From Chungangia koreensis (GTDB lineage: Bacteria > Bacillota > Bacilli > Bacillales_A > Planococcaceae), in the NCBI RefSeq assembly GCF_042651785.1, contig NZ_JBHSEC010000020.1:1-64000 (forward strand): DNA of 64,000 bases, in the 5' to 3' direction. Positions 33,198 through 41,905 of the stretch are shown piece by piece. The position numbers were made by a program, and so were the translations under genes. The notes below the pieces were generated by a model. It had not been told where the DNA came from and did not search any database. It was given only the letters and a program-made list of their open reading frames with translations. Positions within the stretch are counted from its first letter, which is position 1. Every line of letters begins with the position of its first letter.

Positions 33198-34703
33198 CTA
33201 TTCGTCATCCTCTTCTGTCATTCGTTCAATTAAAGTGGCCAGTGTCCGTACCATAACTCCAGTCCCGCCTTTTGGTCCTAAGTCATGAGAAGCGGACGCT
33301 CCTGATGTTCCTGCAATATCCAGATGGATCCACGGAGTATTTTCAGCAAATTCCCCTACGAATCCACCGCCGAAAATCATATGGCCATCTCCCCCTGGAG
33401 AATTGTTTAAATCCGCCACATCACTTTTTCGAATCCGTTTCTTATCGCGCTCCGTCAATGGCAATCTCCATACGAATTCGCCTGTTTCAACAGATGCTTC
33501 CATGAAAGTTTCAAAGAATGACTCGTTGTTTGTCAACGCTCCTGTTTTATCATATCCTAATGCAGTAATAACTCCGCCAGTCAATGTGGCAACGTCTACT
33601 AAATATTCTGCACCTAACTGTTTAGCATACGTAACAGCATCAGCCAAAACAAGGCGTCCCTCTGCATCCGTATTGAGTACCTCAATGGTTTTACCACTTA
33701 AAGATGTAATGACATCATCAGGTTTAAACGCATTGCCAGAAATCATATTGTCTGTGGAAGCAATAACAGCCATTACGTTTTTCGAAGGGCGTAATTCACC
33801 GACAATCCTCATCGCTCCTAAAACAGCTGCGGCGCCGCCCATGTCACCCTTCATACCGACAATACCCGTTTTAGTTTTCAACGAATATCCGCCAGTATCG
33901 AATGTAATCCCTTTACCGACTAAGCCCACTACATCTTTCCACTCTTCCTGTGCCTGATATTTCAATACAATCAGTCTTGGCTCCTCAACAGATCCTTGAT
34001 TTACAGCAAGAATGGCGCCCATACCGAGCTCTTCCATTTCCGGTTTTCCTAATACTTCAATTTCAAAGCCGTATTGTTCAGCTAATTGTTGAGCATATTC
34101 AGCCATTGCAGTAGCAGTCAATACATTCCCTGGTGTATTTACAAGTGTTCTTGCTTCGTTTACAGATTTGCCGTATACCTGGCCAACTTCGAATGCGGCT
34201 TTTAGCTCTTCAGAAGGTTCAGCTGATAAGTATTGAAGAGATTTTAAGTCAAAATCCTTTTCATTCGATGTCGTTTTATAGTCCCTAAATACATAAGATC
34301 CCAATACTATTCCTTCAGCACTCACATATGCTACATCCTCTTCAGTGATTTCATCATTTGTGAATGATCCGAGCCAAACAGATGCACTTTCGACTTTCAT
34401 GTTCACTAACTCTTTACCTGCAGCAGCAAACACTTGGCGCAAATCGTCTATTTGCAGTTCCTTTCGATTACCTAACCCGACGAATAGAACCCGTTTAAAA
34501 GAACTGTCGAGAGAAGGAATCTTCGTAACTTTTTTAAGGTCACATGAAATATCTCCATTAGAGACCCAGTTGTTTATATGTTCACCAAAAAGTTTAGAAA
34601 AGTGATCCCATCCAGTCGTATTTTCAGGATGTTTTGAAACACCTACAATCAAAACATCTGAATTCACTTGAGAAAAATCCATTCCTACTACATCTAATTT
34701 CAT
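33198..34703 (-). CDS. pepA: Leucyl aminopeptidase (M17 family)
   Basis: The 501-aa cytosolic aminopeptidase removes N-terminal residues from peptides. The C-terminal catalytic domain has KGITFDTGGYSLKT, the metal-binding/catalytic NTDAEGRLVLADA and the GVMVRTL end. The N-terminal regulatory domain is about 160 residues. Length is typical. ATG 34703 has AATGGAGGA upstream. It is the YuiE orthologue by position, divergent from yuiD. Confidence 0.95.
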   Translation of the reverse strand: MKLDVVGMDFSQVNSDVLIVGVSKHPENTTGWDHFSKLFGEHINNWVSNGDISCDLKKVTKIPSLDSSFKRVLFVGLGNRKELQIDDLRQVFAAAGKELVNMKVESASVWLGSFTNDEITEEDVAYVSAEGIVLGSYVFRDYKTTSNEKDFDLKSLQYLSAEPSEELKAAFEVGQVYGKSVNEARTLVNTPGNVLTATAMAEYAQQLAEQYGFEIEVLGKPEMEELGMGAILAVNQGSVEEPRLIVLKYQAQEEWKDVVGLVGKGITFDTGGYSLKTKTGIVGMKGDMGGAAAVLGAMRIVGELRPSKNVMAVIASTDNMISGNAFKPDDVITSLSGKTIEVLNTDAEGRLVLADAVTYAKQLGAEYLVDVATLTGGVITALGYDKTGALTNNESFFETFMEASVETGEFVWRLPLTERDKKRIRKSDVADLNNSPGGDGHMIFGGGFVGEFAENTPWIHLDIAGTSGASASHDLGPKGGTGVMVRTLATLIERMTEEDDE

Positions 34704-34853
34704 ATAAATCCTCCATTCTCATTTCACTGATTTAATTATAACCGAATTTGTTTCGGACAACGAATAAATTTCGTTTGTCGCTTGTCTGTTTCTGAGTTTT
34801 GACCTTGTGGTATACTATCACTAAGTTACCTGTTTTGAAAGGTTGTTGATCCC

Positions 34854-35330
34854 TTGGGCATTTTAGAAAACACACCAATTATAGCTTCCTTACTCGCGAT
34901 TCTCTTAGCGCAATTTGCAAAAATACCGATTCATTATTTGTTGAAAGGTAAAGTTGAGTGGAAACTGTTTACCTCAACTGGCGGAATGCCAAGTTCCCAT
35001 TCAGCTGCCGTTACAGCTCTTGCAACCGCGGTAGGATTTGAAACAGGTTTTGATTCACCAACTTTTGCTGTTGCGACCATGTTTTCTGTCATCGTCATGT
35101 TCGACGCAACCGGTGTACGGTTTCAGGCAGGTCAACAAGCTCTGATTATCAATCAGATGCGTCTCGATTTCCAGACCTTTGTCAATGAAGCAAAAGGATG
35201 GAGTCAAAAAAATAGTAATGAAAAGATCAAAGAACTAAAAACCTTGCTTGGACATAAGCCGAGTGAAGTGTTTGCCGGTGCGTTGACCGGAATTTTCTTA
35301 TCAATTGTAATCTATGCGTTTCTAAAATAG
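34854..35330 (+). CDS. yuiD: Divergent PAP2 (DUF212) family membrane protein, YuiD
   Basis: The 158-aa membrane protein has the DUF212 motifs: FAKIPIHYLL, STGGMPSSHSAAVTALAT (a PAP2-like phosphatase signature) and MFDATGVRFQAGQQA. Members may act as lipid phosphatases, but the activity is unproven. The start is TTG 34854 with a weak AAAGGTTG site. Position next to pepA matches B. subtilis yuiD-yuiE. Confidence 0.9.
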   Translation: MGILENTPIIASLLAILLAQFAKIPIHYLLKGKVEWKLFTSTGGMPSSHSAAVTALATAVGFETGFDSPTFAVATMFSVIVMFDATGVRFQAGQQALIINQMRLDFQTFVNEAKGWSQKNSNEKIKELKTLLGHKPSEVFAGALTGIFLSIVIYAFLK

Positions 35331-35331
35331 A

Positions 35332-35375
35332 AAAGGGACTGTTCCAAGAGCTAAAAGCTCTGGAATAGTCCCTTT
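35332..35375. terminator. Bidirectional terminator between yuiD and yuiB
   Basis: A 19-20 bp stem (AAAGGGACTGTTCCAAGAGC against GCTCTGGAATAGTCCCTTT with one mismatch) with an AAA-rich loop lies between convergent stops. Confidence 0.92.
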
Positions 35376-35703
35376 AAAACATTCGATATCCATTTTTCCT
35401 TAAAAGCTTAATGACGATGCCCGCAATAATCGTTCCGGCAAAACCACTTGCCAAAATCAGCACATCTACGATTTGCAGTGAAGATAACTTCTCTCCCAAA
35501 AGACCAAATGACTCAGCCGGGTTCGTAAAGTAATCGAAAAAACTAACCTCATCGACAATAAAAATGACAATGAGCGGATAAACAAATGCCATTAGCCACG
35601 TCATACGTAATAACATATTCAAAAGAAAACTGATTCCGAAAAACATGACCAAGAATATGAGCATGGATAGAATGAGTTGAATTATCGAAAAAGATCCGTT
35701 CAT
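35374..35703 (-). CDS. yuiB: YuiB-like membrane protein
   Basis: The 109-aa protein has three membrane helices and strong local identity to B. subtilis YuiB (SIIQLILSMLIF, FFGISFLLNMLLRMTW, ending KLLRKNGYRMF). Function is unknown. ATG 35703 is used because GGAGGG lies 7 nt upstream; the frame is open 20 codons further. It follows yuiA on the same strand. Confidence 0.87.
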   Translation of the reverse strand: MNGSFSIIQLILSMLIFLVMFFGISFLLNMLLRMTWLMAFVYPLIVIFIVDEVSFFDYFTNPAESFGLLGEKLSSLQIVDVLILASGFAGTIIAGIVIKLLRKNGYRMF

Positions 35704-35798
35704 AAGTTGCCCTCCATTTTCACTGTCTTCAGTGTACATGAACAGCAGGACCTTTTTCAACAACGTCTCACGAGTTCAACGGTTTGTCATATTTGCAC

Positions 35799-35921
35799 TT
35801 ACGCTTTCTTCCCCGCCCCTTTACACGATAAGCATGTTTCAGAACCGCCAAGACGTAGTTGTACATACCCTTTCCCTTTACAATACGGACAATCCAACTT
35901 ATAGTTCCCCCGTGATGGCAT
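35799..35921 (-). CDS. yuiA: Small zinc-ribbon protein YuiA
   Basis: This 40-aa protein is too short for ordinary ORF calling. Two Cys pairs (CPYCKGKGYVQL and CLSCKGAGKK) form a DnaJ-type CxxCxGxG zinc knuckle. The sequence resembles B. subtilis YuiA (YIQLLLGGSETC type core). ATG 35921 is chosen over ATG 35927 because AGGAGG is 9 nt away from the former and 3 nt from the latter. It lies about 95 nt upstream of yuiB on the same strand. Confidence 0.82.
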   Translation of the reverse strand: MPSRGNYKLDCPYCKGKGYVQLRLGGSETCLSCKGAGKKA

Positions 35922-35997
35922 CGTCATCTTCCTCCTGTTTTAATTTTCAGATAATATACCATATATGATTGAATAATGCAATTTATTATCTTTGGAA

Positions 35998-36495
35998 TTA
36001 TTTATTTATGAAAAGACGATAGGAGGTATATTCAAAAACATTACCTGGGTTCAGTCCATCTAAATAAGGTATACCGTTTTTTAACGATTCCGCTGTAAAC
36101 TCTTTAAGCATTAGCGAAGCTAAAGGATGATCCTTTAAATTCATGGGGCTCATCCATGCAGCCTCATAGAGTTCGCCTTGTTCGGGGACGACTTCCTGTT
36201 TGGAATCAATAGGCTCCATCGTGAAAATTGCCATATTATCACTAATATCTCCTCGGATGACGCCAGTCCGAAAGCCGACAAGTTCCCTAATTCTACAGTC
36301 GATGCCTGTTTCTTCTTTCACTTCTCGTATTGCAGCCTCATCAATGGTTTCTCCTTGGGAAACAAATCCTGCAGGTAAGGACCATTTTCCGATTAATCCA
36401 CCATACCGTTTCTTAACAACAAGCCACTCACCTTTTTCATTGATGACAAGTCCTCCAGCGGCGAGCCAAACTTTTCCCCGCTCTTTCTTCCCCAT
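35998..36495 (-). CDS. NUDIX hydrolase
   Basis: The 165-aa protein has an N-terminal WLAAGGLVINEKGEWLVV strand region and a complete Nudix box (G-x5-E-x7-REV-x-EE-x-GI, about residues 49-71), so it should hydrolyse a nucleoside diphosphate linked to some other group. The substrate is not predictable. ATG 36495 is used because AGGGGG lies 8 nt upstream. It follows the terminator of the NADH dehydrogenase gene. Confidence 0.92.
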   Translation of the reverse strand: MGKKERGKVWLAAGGLVINEKGEWLVVKKRYGGLIGKWSLPAGFVSQGETIDEAAIREVKEETGIDCRIRELVGFRTGVIRGDISDNMAIFTMEPIDSKQEVVPEQGELYEAAWMSPMNLKDHPLASLMLKEFTAESLKNGIPYLDGLNPGNVFEYTSYRLFINK

Positions 36496-36514
36496 GTTTC
36501 TACCCCCTACTTGG

Positions 36515-36547
36515 TAAAAAAACTCCCCATGGGTATCCATGGGGAGC
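36515..36547 (-). terminator. Terminator after the yumB-type NADH dehydrogenase
   Basis: On the minus strand CTCCCCATGG pairs with CCATGGGGAG, followed by TTTTTTT. It lies 15 nt after the stop codon. Confidence 0.92.
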
Positions 36548-36561
36548 TTCCTTTAAAAGAA

Positions 36562-37776
36562 TTACAAAAGATTAAACTTTCCTTTTTTAAGCACTAATGA
36601 TGGACCGCCGACCATAAGTAAGGCACGGTTATCAATTACCTTCTTCATGAAGGAAGCTTTCTTGCCTGTCAATTTTTTACCATATACTACTCCTACAGCA
36701 TCTTCATCACCGAGTGAGCATACAGTCCCTTTAATGTCAGGAACAAATGTTTTTGTTTCTCTTCCATTCATTAAAGCAATGATGTTTTCAGCTGCCACTT
36801 CACCTTGTTGCATCGCGATTTGAGCAGTTGGTGGATATGGACGGTTAGCTTCTTCATTGATCATGAATGAACAGTCGCCTACGATGAATACATCGTTAAA
36901 GTTAGGAGCACGTAAATCTTTTTCCACTCTAACCCGAGCACGGTTGCTTTCAATTCCAGATGTTTCAATTAGGCTGTTTCCTCGTACACCTGCAGCCCAT
37001 ACGACTGTACCAGCTTTAATGAAATCAAACTCTTCTTCACCAGTTTTAATCTTAACGCCTTCAGGAGTTGCTTGGACAACTGGCGTACCAATTGAGAATT
37101 CTACTCCTTTGGATTGAAGCTGTGCTTTCGCATAGTCTACAAGTTCCGGATCGAAGCCTGGAAGTACCATTGGAGATGCCTCAACGCAAATAACACGTAC
37201 TTTTTCCCGTGGTACATCGTATTCAGCACAAAGTTCAGGAATACGATTTGCCAATTCTCCTAAGAATTCAATACCAGTGAACCCTGCTCCACCGACTACA
37301 ATCGTCAAGCGGCTATCGTCTCTTTCCTCTTCTAAGGACCAAGTAGAGAATTGGTAGTGGATGTGATCACGGATTTGACGGGCAGCATTTACATTCGCAA
37401 TACTAAATGCATATTTGTCGAGTCCTTCAATACCGAAAGTTTCACCTTCGAATCCAAGTGCGATTACAAGATAATCATATGTTAGATCACCGGCAGTAGT
37501 GGCAACCTTCTTACTGTTTACATCAATATTTTCAACAGTAGCTTTTACGAATTTTACACGATCACTTTTAATCACATCTTTGATGTCATAGCGGACTTGA
37601 TCCGGACGTAGTGTACCTGCAGATGCTTCGTGAAGCCATGTCGATTCATAGTGGTAGTCGTTTTTGTTGACAAGGATTACTTCTGCGTCATCGACACCTA
37701 ATTTCTTTTGCAAGTTTACAACTGTCATCAAACCGCCGTAACCTGCCCCCAATACCAAGATTGTTGGTTTTTTCAC
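36562..37776 (-). CDS. yumB: Type II NADH dehydrogenase (YumB-like)
   Basis: The 404-aa flavoprotein has two Rossmann folds: FAD binding at LGAGYGGLMT near the start and NAD binding at VVGGAGFTGIEFLGEL. FIVGDCS is the second FAD contact. It passes electrons from NADH to menaquinone at the inner membrane face without pumping protons. It matches YumB in length and N-terminus. GTG 37776 is preferred because AAAGGTGG is 11 nt upstream and overlaps the earlier GTG. A second, shorter NDH-2 (yutJ) lies 3 kb away. Confidence 0.9.
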   Translation of the reverse strand: MKKPTILVLGAGYGGLMTVVNLQKKLGVDDAEVILVNKNDYHYESTWLHEASAGTLRPDQVRYDIKDVIKSDRVKFVKATVENIDVNSKKVATTAGDLTYDYLVIALGFEGETFGIEGLDKYAFSIANVNAARQIRDHIHYQFSTWSLEEERDDSRLTIVVGGAGFTGIEFLGELANRIPELCAEYDVPREKVRVICVEASPMVLPGFDPELVDYAKAQLQSKGVEFSIGTPVVQATPEGVKIKTGEEEFDFIKAGTVVWAAGVRGNSLIETSGIESNRARVRVEKDLRAPNFNDVFIVGDCSFMINEEANRPYPPTAQIAMQQGEVAAENIIALMNGRETKTFVPDIKGTVCSLGDEDAVGVVYGKKLTGKKASFMKKVIDNRALLMVGGPSLVLKKGKFNLL

Positions 37777-38071
37777 AGAGATCGAAACCACCTTTTTAAT
37801 ATTTATAATTCAACTAAGGGAGAAATAAATAGATTATGAATGTATAGCTACCTTAGTCGTTTCGTCACTTACATGACAAATTTCCCTATCCTCTATATTA
37901 GACCTTTTGAGTTCTCTTTTCAACTCAACAATAAATAGTTTTAAAGGTATAAAGAGATACAAGGAAATAACATGTTAAACGCTTTCAAAAGGTGTTAAAT
38001 ATCCTTAATTCATGACGGACTATTCACAAAATATCTTCCTGATAAAAAAATAAAAGACCGGCTGCCCGGTC
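37777..38071. other. Intergenic region upstream of yumB
   Basis: A 295-nt AT-rich stretch holds the yutM terminator at its right end. On the minus strand TGAAAGCGTTTAACA (37973-37987) looks like a CcpA cre site with one extra base, and a TTGTGAATAG half-site resembles one half of a Rex operator. Neither is complete, so I do not claim them. No gene is visible. Confidence 0.4.
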
Positions 38072-38073
38072 TT
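38054..38073 (-). terminator. Terminator of yutM
   Basis: AAGACCGG pairs with CCGGTCTT around a 4-nt loop, followed on the minus strand by TTTATTTTTTT. It overlaps the yutM stop codon by two bases. Confidence 0.9.
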
Positions 38074-38434
38074 AACAATTTTCTGGTGTTCCAGCTGCTT
38101 TTGCTGTTCTGAATGAAGTACCGCAGCCGCACGAAGCAATGGCATTAGGGTTATTGATTGTAAATCCTCCACCCATTAGCGATTGTTTATAATCTACTGT
38201 CGTTCCGTTCAGGATTCCTGCATCATCCTTCGAAACAACAATTTGTAAGCCATGTTGGTCAAGAAGAAAATCATCCTCTTGTCGTTCCTTTTCAAAGCCC
38301 ATGCCGTATGAAAGGCCGCTACAGCCTCCTCCACGAACTGCAACACGTAGGAACGAACCTTCTTCCTCATTGTGTTGCATCATTTCTTTAACATGGAAAG
38401 CAGCAGCTTCAGTCAATTCAACAATCTGTACCAT
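38072..38434 (-). CDS. yutM: HesB/IscA-family A-type iron-sulfur carrier (YutM)
   Basis: The 120-aa A-type carrier has the three conserved cysteines in GGGCSGLSY and SCGCGTSF. It can hold a [2Fe-2S] or [4Fe-4S] cluster and hand it to apoproteins. The B. subtilis YutM/SufA type is longer than E. coli IscA only by a short C-terminal tail. ATG 38434 has GGAAGGTGA upstream. Together with yutI and the suf operon in this window it forms the cell's Fe-S set. Confidence 0.93.
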   Translation of the reverse strand: MVQIVELTEAAAFHVKEMMQHNEEEGSFLRVAVRGGGCSGLSYGMGFEKERQEDDFLLDQHGLQIVVSKDDAGILNGTTVDYKQSLMGGGFTINNPNAIASCGCGTSFRTAKAAGTPENC

Positions 38435-38565
38435 CGTGTCACCTTCCTTTCTTCTTACTTTCTATCTTATCGTTTTCCCTAATTTGTGACAAGAAAGAGC
38501 ATTCATTGCAAGAATTTTGAGTTATAATGAATGGTAATAATGTCATACGAAACGAGGGGAACGAA

Positions 38566-39255
38566 ATGGAACTATCGCCCTACTACACAAAACAAATTGA
38601 ATGTCTACATTGCCGCAAGAAATTTAACACGACAAAAATCCGATCGAAGTTTGTAAAACTTCACTCCCAAGAGTCAGATTTTCAACCTCTTTATGCAAAT
38701 GACATCAATCCTCTGTATTACTATATCATGGTTTGCGAACACTGTGGATTTGCATATACAGACGACTTTTCCAAATACTTTGCTCCGGCCATTAAAGAAC
38801 AAATCGATGCACAAATCGCCTCAAAATGGGTGAATCGCTCTTATGGAGGAGAACGCACGATTGAAGAAGCAATAGCTGCTTATAAGCTGGCATTTTTAAG
38901 TGGTTCGATTAAAAAAGAAAAATCGATCGCACTGGCAGGAATTACACTACGAACCGCTTGGCTGTATCGGAATTTAGACAATCCTGAACAAGAGAAGCGA
39001 TTCCTTCTCATCTCACGTGATTTGTATATTGAATCGTATACTCAACAAGATTATGAAGGAACCCAAATGTCAGAAGAACGTGTCTTGTATATGATTGCTG
39101 AACTTTCCAGGCGCTTAGGTGATATTGAAGAGGCAACTCGATACTTTTCACGAGTCATTGAAAAACAAAAAACCTCAATTGAACCAAAAGTTATTGAAAT
39201 GGCAAAAGAACAATGGCGCTTAATCCGTGAAGAGAAAGAACATCAATTGAAATAG
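38566..39255 (+). CDS. DUF2225 family protein with N-terminal zinc ribbon
   Basis: The 229-aa soluble protein has an N-terminal CLHC ... CEHC pair (about residues 12-63) likely to bind zinc, then helical TPR-like repeats (RTAWLYRNLDNPEQEKRFL, AELSRRLGDIEEATRYFSRV). This is the DUF2225 architecture of Bacillales; its role is unknown. ATG 38566 is used because GAGGGGAACGAA precedes it; the ORF opens 13 codons further upstream. Confidence 0.87.
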   Translation: MELSPYYTKQIECLHCRKKFNTTKIRSKFVKLHSQESDFQPLYANDINPLYYYIMVCEHCGFAYTDDFSKYFAPAIKEQIDAQIASKWVNRSYGGERTIEEAIAAYKLAFLSGSIKKEKSIALAGITLRTAWLYRNLDNPEQEKRFLLISRDLYIESYTQQDYEGTQMSEERVLYMIAELSRRLGDIEEATRYFSRVIEKQKTSIEPKVIEMAKEQWRLIREEKEHQLK

Positions 39256-39310
39256 AAAGCAAGTGTTTCACTAAATGGCATGGTTTATGTTTATGATCTC
39301 GGTTAACTTG

Positions 39311-39446
39311 TCTTGTAACGATTGACAGGGTTTACTACCGATTGTGATATATGTTTACTACCGATTATGATGGGTTTACTACCGATTATTATAGACTTAT
39401 TACCGATTCTGGTTTTGCTGCTGATTTTTTTGGTTTAAATACCGAT
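39311..39446. repeat. Degenerate repeat array of about 21 bp (TTTACTACCGATT family), locus B
   Basis: TTTACTACCGATT or close variants begin at about 39311, 39331, 39354, 39375, 39396, 39414 and 39434, spaced 18-23 bp. Two further weak copies lie at 39792 and 39820, on the other side of the small ORF at 39467-39754. The array lies in the intergenic gap after the DUF2225 gene. Confidence 0.85.
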
Positions 39447-39466
39447 AAACGTTATCATTTTATTAA

Positions 39467-39754
39467 TCAAATTATAAAACATTTTTGATTCTTACCGTAT
39501 TCATCGGTTGTAAATAGGACGACTTTGTTACTAATGGTTAATGCAAAATGATCAATAATTAAATCATCTTCTAATTCTTGGTCTTCAAAAACAAAATGTA
39601 AGCTGGCATAGTCTCCTATTTCATAATCGCCATTAAATATTATTTCATCTGAATAGTGCCTATACCACCTTCTTACAATTGATCTAATAACACTCTTTTC
39701 AAATGAACTAAGTGAGTTTTTAAGTTCTAAAGTATCCCTGCTTACTTCTTTCAT
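39467..39754 (-). CDS. Hypothetical 95-aa protein
   Basis: The sequence is unrecognised. It is mostly polar and acidic, with alternating beta/helix patterns (YRHYSDEIIFNGDYEIGDYAS; DDLIIDHFALTISNKVVLFT) that suggest a small soluble domain. AGGGGGG lies 5-6 nt before ATG 39754, good support for translation. Base composition is AT-richer than the neighbours, and the gene is flanked on both sides by the TTTACTACCGATT repeats, suggesting an inserted cassette. Confidence 0.6.
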   Translation of the reverse strand: MKEVSRDTLELKNSLSSFEKSVIRSIVRRWYRHYSDEIIFNGDYEIGDYASLHFVFEDQELEDDLIIDHFALTISNKVVLFTTDEYGKNQKCFII

Positions 39755-39866
39755 TAAATCCCCCCTAAATATAGTGTATTCACAAGGGGGCTTTACTATC
39801 GGTTATAATTACTTAGTACAAATCCTACCGATTTCCGCGTCATGCATACATATTTAGAGAAAATAA

Positions 39867-39895
39867 AAAAGGGATCAGGTTCGATCCCTTTTATT
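39867..39895 (-). terminator. Terminator of yutI
   Basis: AAAAGGGATC pairs with GATCCCTTTT around a 6-nt loop just after the yutI stop. Confidence 0.88.
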
Positions 39896-39897
39896 TA

Positions 39898-40134
39898 TTA
39901 AAATACTTGTTCTACTTCGACTACGCCTGGAACTTCTTCCAATAGCGCACGTTCAATACCAGCTTTAAGTGTAATCGTTGAACTTGGGCAGCTGCCGCAA
40001 GCACCAAGCAAACGGAGCTTGACAATGCCGTCCTCGACATCAATCAATTCACAGTCCCCGCCATCACGTAGTAAGAATGGACGTAATTTATTTAAAACTT
40101 CTTGAACTGATTCTCTCATCATTGTTTCGGTCAT
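39898..40134 (-). CDS. yutI: NifU C-terminal domain Fe-S scaffold/carrier (YutI)
   Basis: The 78-aa Nfu-type protein has the cluster-binding CGSCPSS motif and RPFLLRDGGDCELIDV. It binds a [4Fe-4S] cluster between two subunits and delivers it to enzymes such as aconitase. ATG 40134 is used because AAGGAG lies 10 nt upstream; the longer open frame overlaps the divergent yuzD and lacks a ribosome site. Confidence 0.93.
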   Translation of the reverse strand: MTETMMRESVQEVLNKLRPFLLRDGGDCELIDVEDGIVKLRLLGACGSCPSSTITLKAGIERALLEEVPGVVEVEQVF

Positions 40135-40219
40135 ATTTTGTCGACTCCTTTCCTTATAATTATTATAATGTGAAGTAAGAAAAAAATCCATCATGGAAAT
40201 TAGAAAGGATGTAATATTT

Positions 40220-40552
40220 TTGAACAAAGTCCCTGTTTCGGTTGAAATATATGGAGCGGATATTATTTGTGCGAGCTGTGTGAATGCTCCTTCCTCCAAG
40301 GACACATACGAATGGTTAGACGCTGCAATCCGCCGTAAATACCCTGAATACCCATTCTCAATTGAGTATATTGATATTGAGAAACCAATTGAAGATGATC
40401 GCCAGGCTAAAATTGCCCAACGTGTACTCGATGATGAATTCTTCTATCCCCTTGTCATGATAGAGGGCGAAGTTGTCGGTGAAGGCTACATTCAATTGAA
40501 GCCGGTATTAGCTGAATTAGAAAAGCATGGATTTCAAGAGCCTGCTAAATAG
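40220..40552 (+). CDS. yuzD: YuzD-like DUF1462 protein (thioredoxin-like)
   Basis: The 110-aa protein has the DUF1462 pattern: VEIYGADIICASCVNAPSSKDTYEWL, containing a CxxC (CASC), then FFYPLVMIEGEVVGEGY, which looks like a thioredoxin-fold cis-Pro region. It is probably a redox or Fe-S-related protein, divergent from yutI as in B. subtilis. TTG 40220 follows AAAGGATG at about 8-10 nt; the frame opens nine codons earlier. Confidence 0.85.
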   Translation: MNKVPVSVEIYGADIICASCVNAPSSKDTYEWLDAAIRRKYPEYPFSIEYIDIEKPIEDDRQAKIAQRVLDDEFFYPLVMIEGEVVGEGYIQLKPVLAELEKHGFQEPAK

Positions 40553-40567
40553 AAGAAACCATAGAAG

Positions 40568-40595
40568 AACCCGCAAACTGTTGTTTGCGGGTTTT
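40568..40595 (+). terminator. Terminator of yuzD
   Basis: AACCCGCAAAC pairs perfectly with GTTTGCGGGTT (4-nt loop), then TTTTG. Confidence 0.9.
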
Positions 40596-40696
40596 GTGGA
40601 TGAAAATGAAGTCAGCGGTTCAGTTCGCAACAAAAGTACACCGCATCGTGCGGGAAAGTTTGCATGACCTGCAACCTTCAAGCCCACGGATTTTCT

Positions 40697-41764
40697 TCAT
40701 CCGTTATGCCATTTATACATCCAGAGGACTCCGGATTTTAACAGACGGGCGATCTTTCCGGTAACGGTACGGTCTGCTAAATAGGCAAACCCTTCTTTTT
40801 TACCAAGTGATCCCATGAAACCTTTAAGTTTAATTTTCGGCATTTTCTCAGGGAGATCTTCACCATTCCATTTGGCTTTTAGCACTTTAACAATCTGTTC
40901 CGCTTGTTCCTCGGCCAAATATGCGCTCGGAGCAAATGTGGAAGCAGCGCAATCACCTACTACGTAAATATGCTCATTCGCTGGAACATGATGGTATTGG
41001 GTCACGATTACCCTTCCGGATTTATCTTTCTCAACATCCAACTTACGTACAGTTTTGACTGGTTGGATTCCGGCTGTCCAGACGACGGCATCTACTTCAA
41101 TCGTTTGATCATGATTATAAAGTAAATTAGGCTCTACCTTTGTAATATTCGAGTTGCTGATCACCTCTACATCGTGGTCCTCAAACCACCCTTTAACGTA
41201 ATTGCTCAATCTTTCCGGGAAATCTCTTAGAATCCGAGGACTACGGTCAAACAATTTAATCCTTAAGTCAGGGCGGCTTTCATGCAACTCACTCGCCAAC
41301 TCAATTCCACTCAACCCTGCTCCTACGATTCCTACAATAGCTCCGGGATCCAATCCCAATAAGGATTGGTACGTCTCTCTCGCTTTCGCAATCGTCTGGA
41401 TGCTATACGTAAATTCATCCGCACCCGGCACGTTATGATATTTATCTTCACAACCAAGCCCGATCACTAAATCGTCATAACTGATCCGATCACCATTATC
41501 AAGAAATACCATTTTTTCTTTCACATCAATATCAATAATTTCGCCGTTCGCAACCTTTAGCCGTTCATGCTGCGGGAATTGAACCCTTACATCTGCATCA
41601 GAAACAGTGCCAGCAGCAAGAGCATAAAATTCGGTTTTTAAACTATGGAACGGAGTACGGTCTACTAATGTGATTTCTACATCCTCCGGCAAGTTATTCG
41701 GCAAAAGTCGGAGAAGAATCCGGATATTACCATAACCACCGCCAAGTAAGACTAATTTTCGCAT
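40697..41764 (-). CDS. yutJ: NADH dehydrogenase-like flavoprotein (YutJ)
   Basis: The 355-aa NDH-2-family protein has FAD site LVLLGGGYGNIRILL, second Rossmann IVGAGLSGIELASEL and VVGDCAAS near the C-terminus. It is shorter than YumB and typical of YutJ (355 aa), whose exact electron acceptor is unknown. ATG 41764 is used because AAAGGAG lies 7 nt upstream. It is convergent with yuzD and divergent from yuzB. Confidence 0.9.
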   Translation of the reverse strand: MRKLVLLGGGYGNIRILLRLLPNNLPEDVEITLVDRTPFHSLKTEFYALAAGTVSDADVRVQFPQHERLKVANGEIIDIDVKEKMVFLDNGDRISYDDLVIGLGCEDKYHNVPGADEFTYSIQTIAKARETYQSLLGLDPGAIVGIVGAGLSGIELASELHESRPDLRIKLFDRSPRILRDFPERLSNYVKGWFEDHDVEVISNSNITKVEPNLLYNHDQTIEVDAVVWTAGIQPVKTVRKLDVEKDKSGRVIVTQYHHVPANEHIYVVGDCAASTFAPSAYLAEEQAEQIVKVLKAKWNGEDLPEKMPKIKLKGFMGSLGKKEGFAYLADRTVTGKIARLLKSGVLWMYKWHNG

Positions 41765-41905
41765 ACGTATCTCCTTTAAACATAAGAATATGTAAGTAAT
41801 AATATATAAATAGTATAGCTGATTGTGATAAGTTTCACAATAATGGTCAGTATTTGACGTATCCACGGAAATCGAGTAGCATTTCGTTTGAAAGAGGTGA
41901 AATTT

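Noticed and set aside
33403..33957. 184-codon ORF opposite pepA
   Set aside because: It is antisense to a well-conserved peptidase, has no ribosome site or domain, and is a codon-bias shadow.
37973..37987. CcpA cre site upstream of yumB
   Set aside because: TGAAAGCGTTTAACA has one base too many between the half-sites; without expression data it is not supportable.
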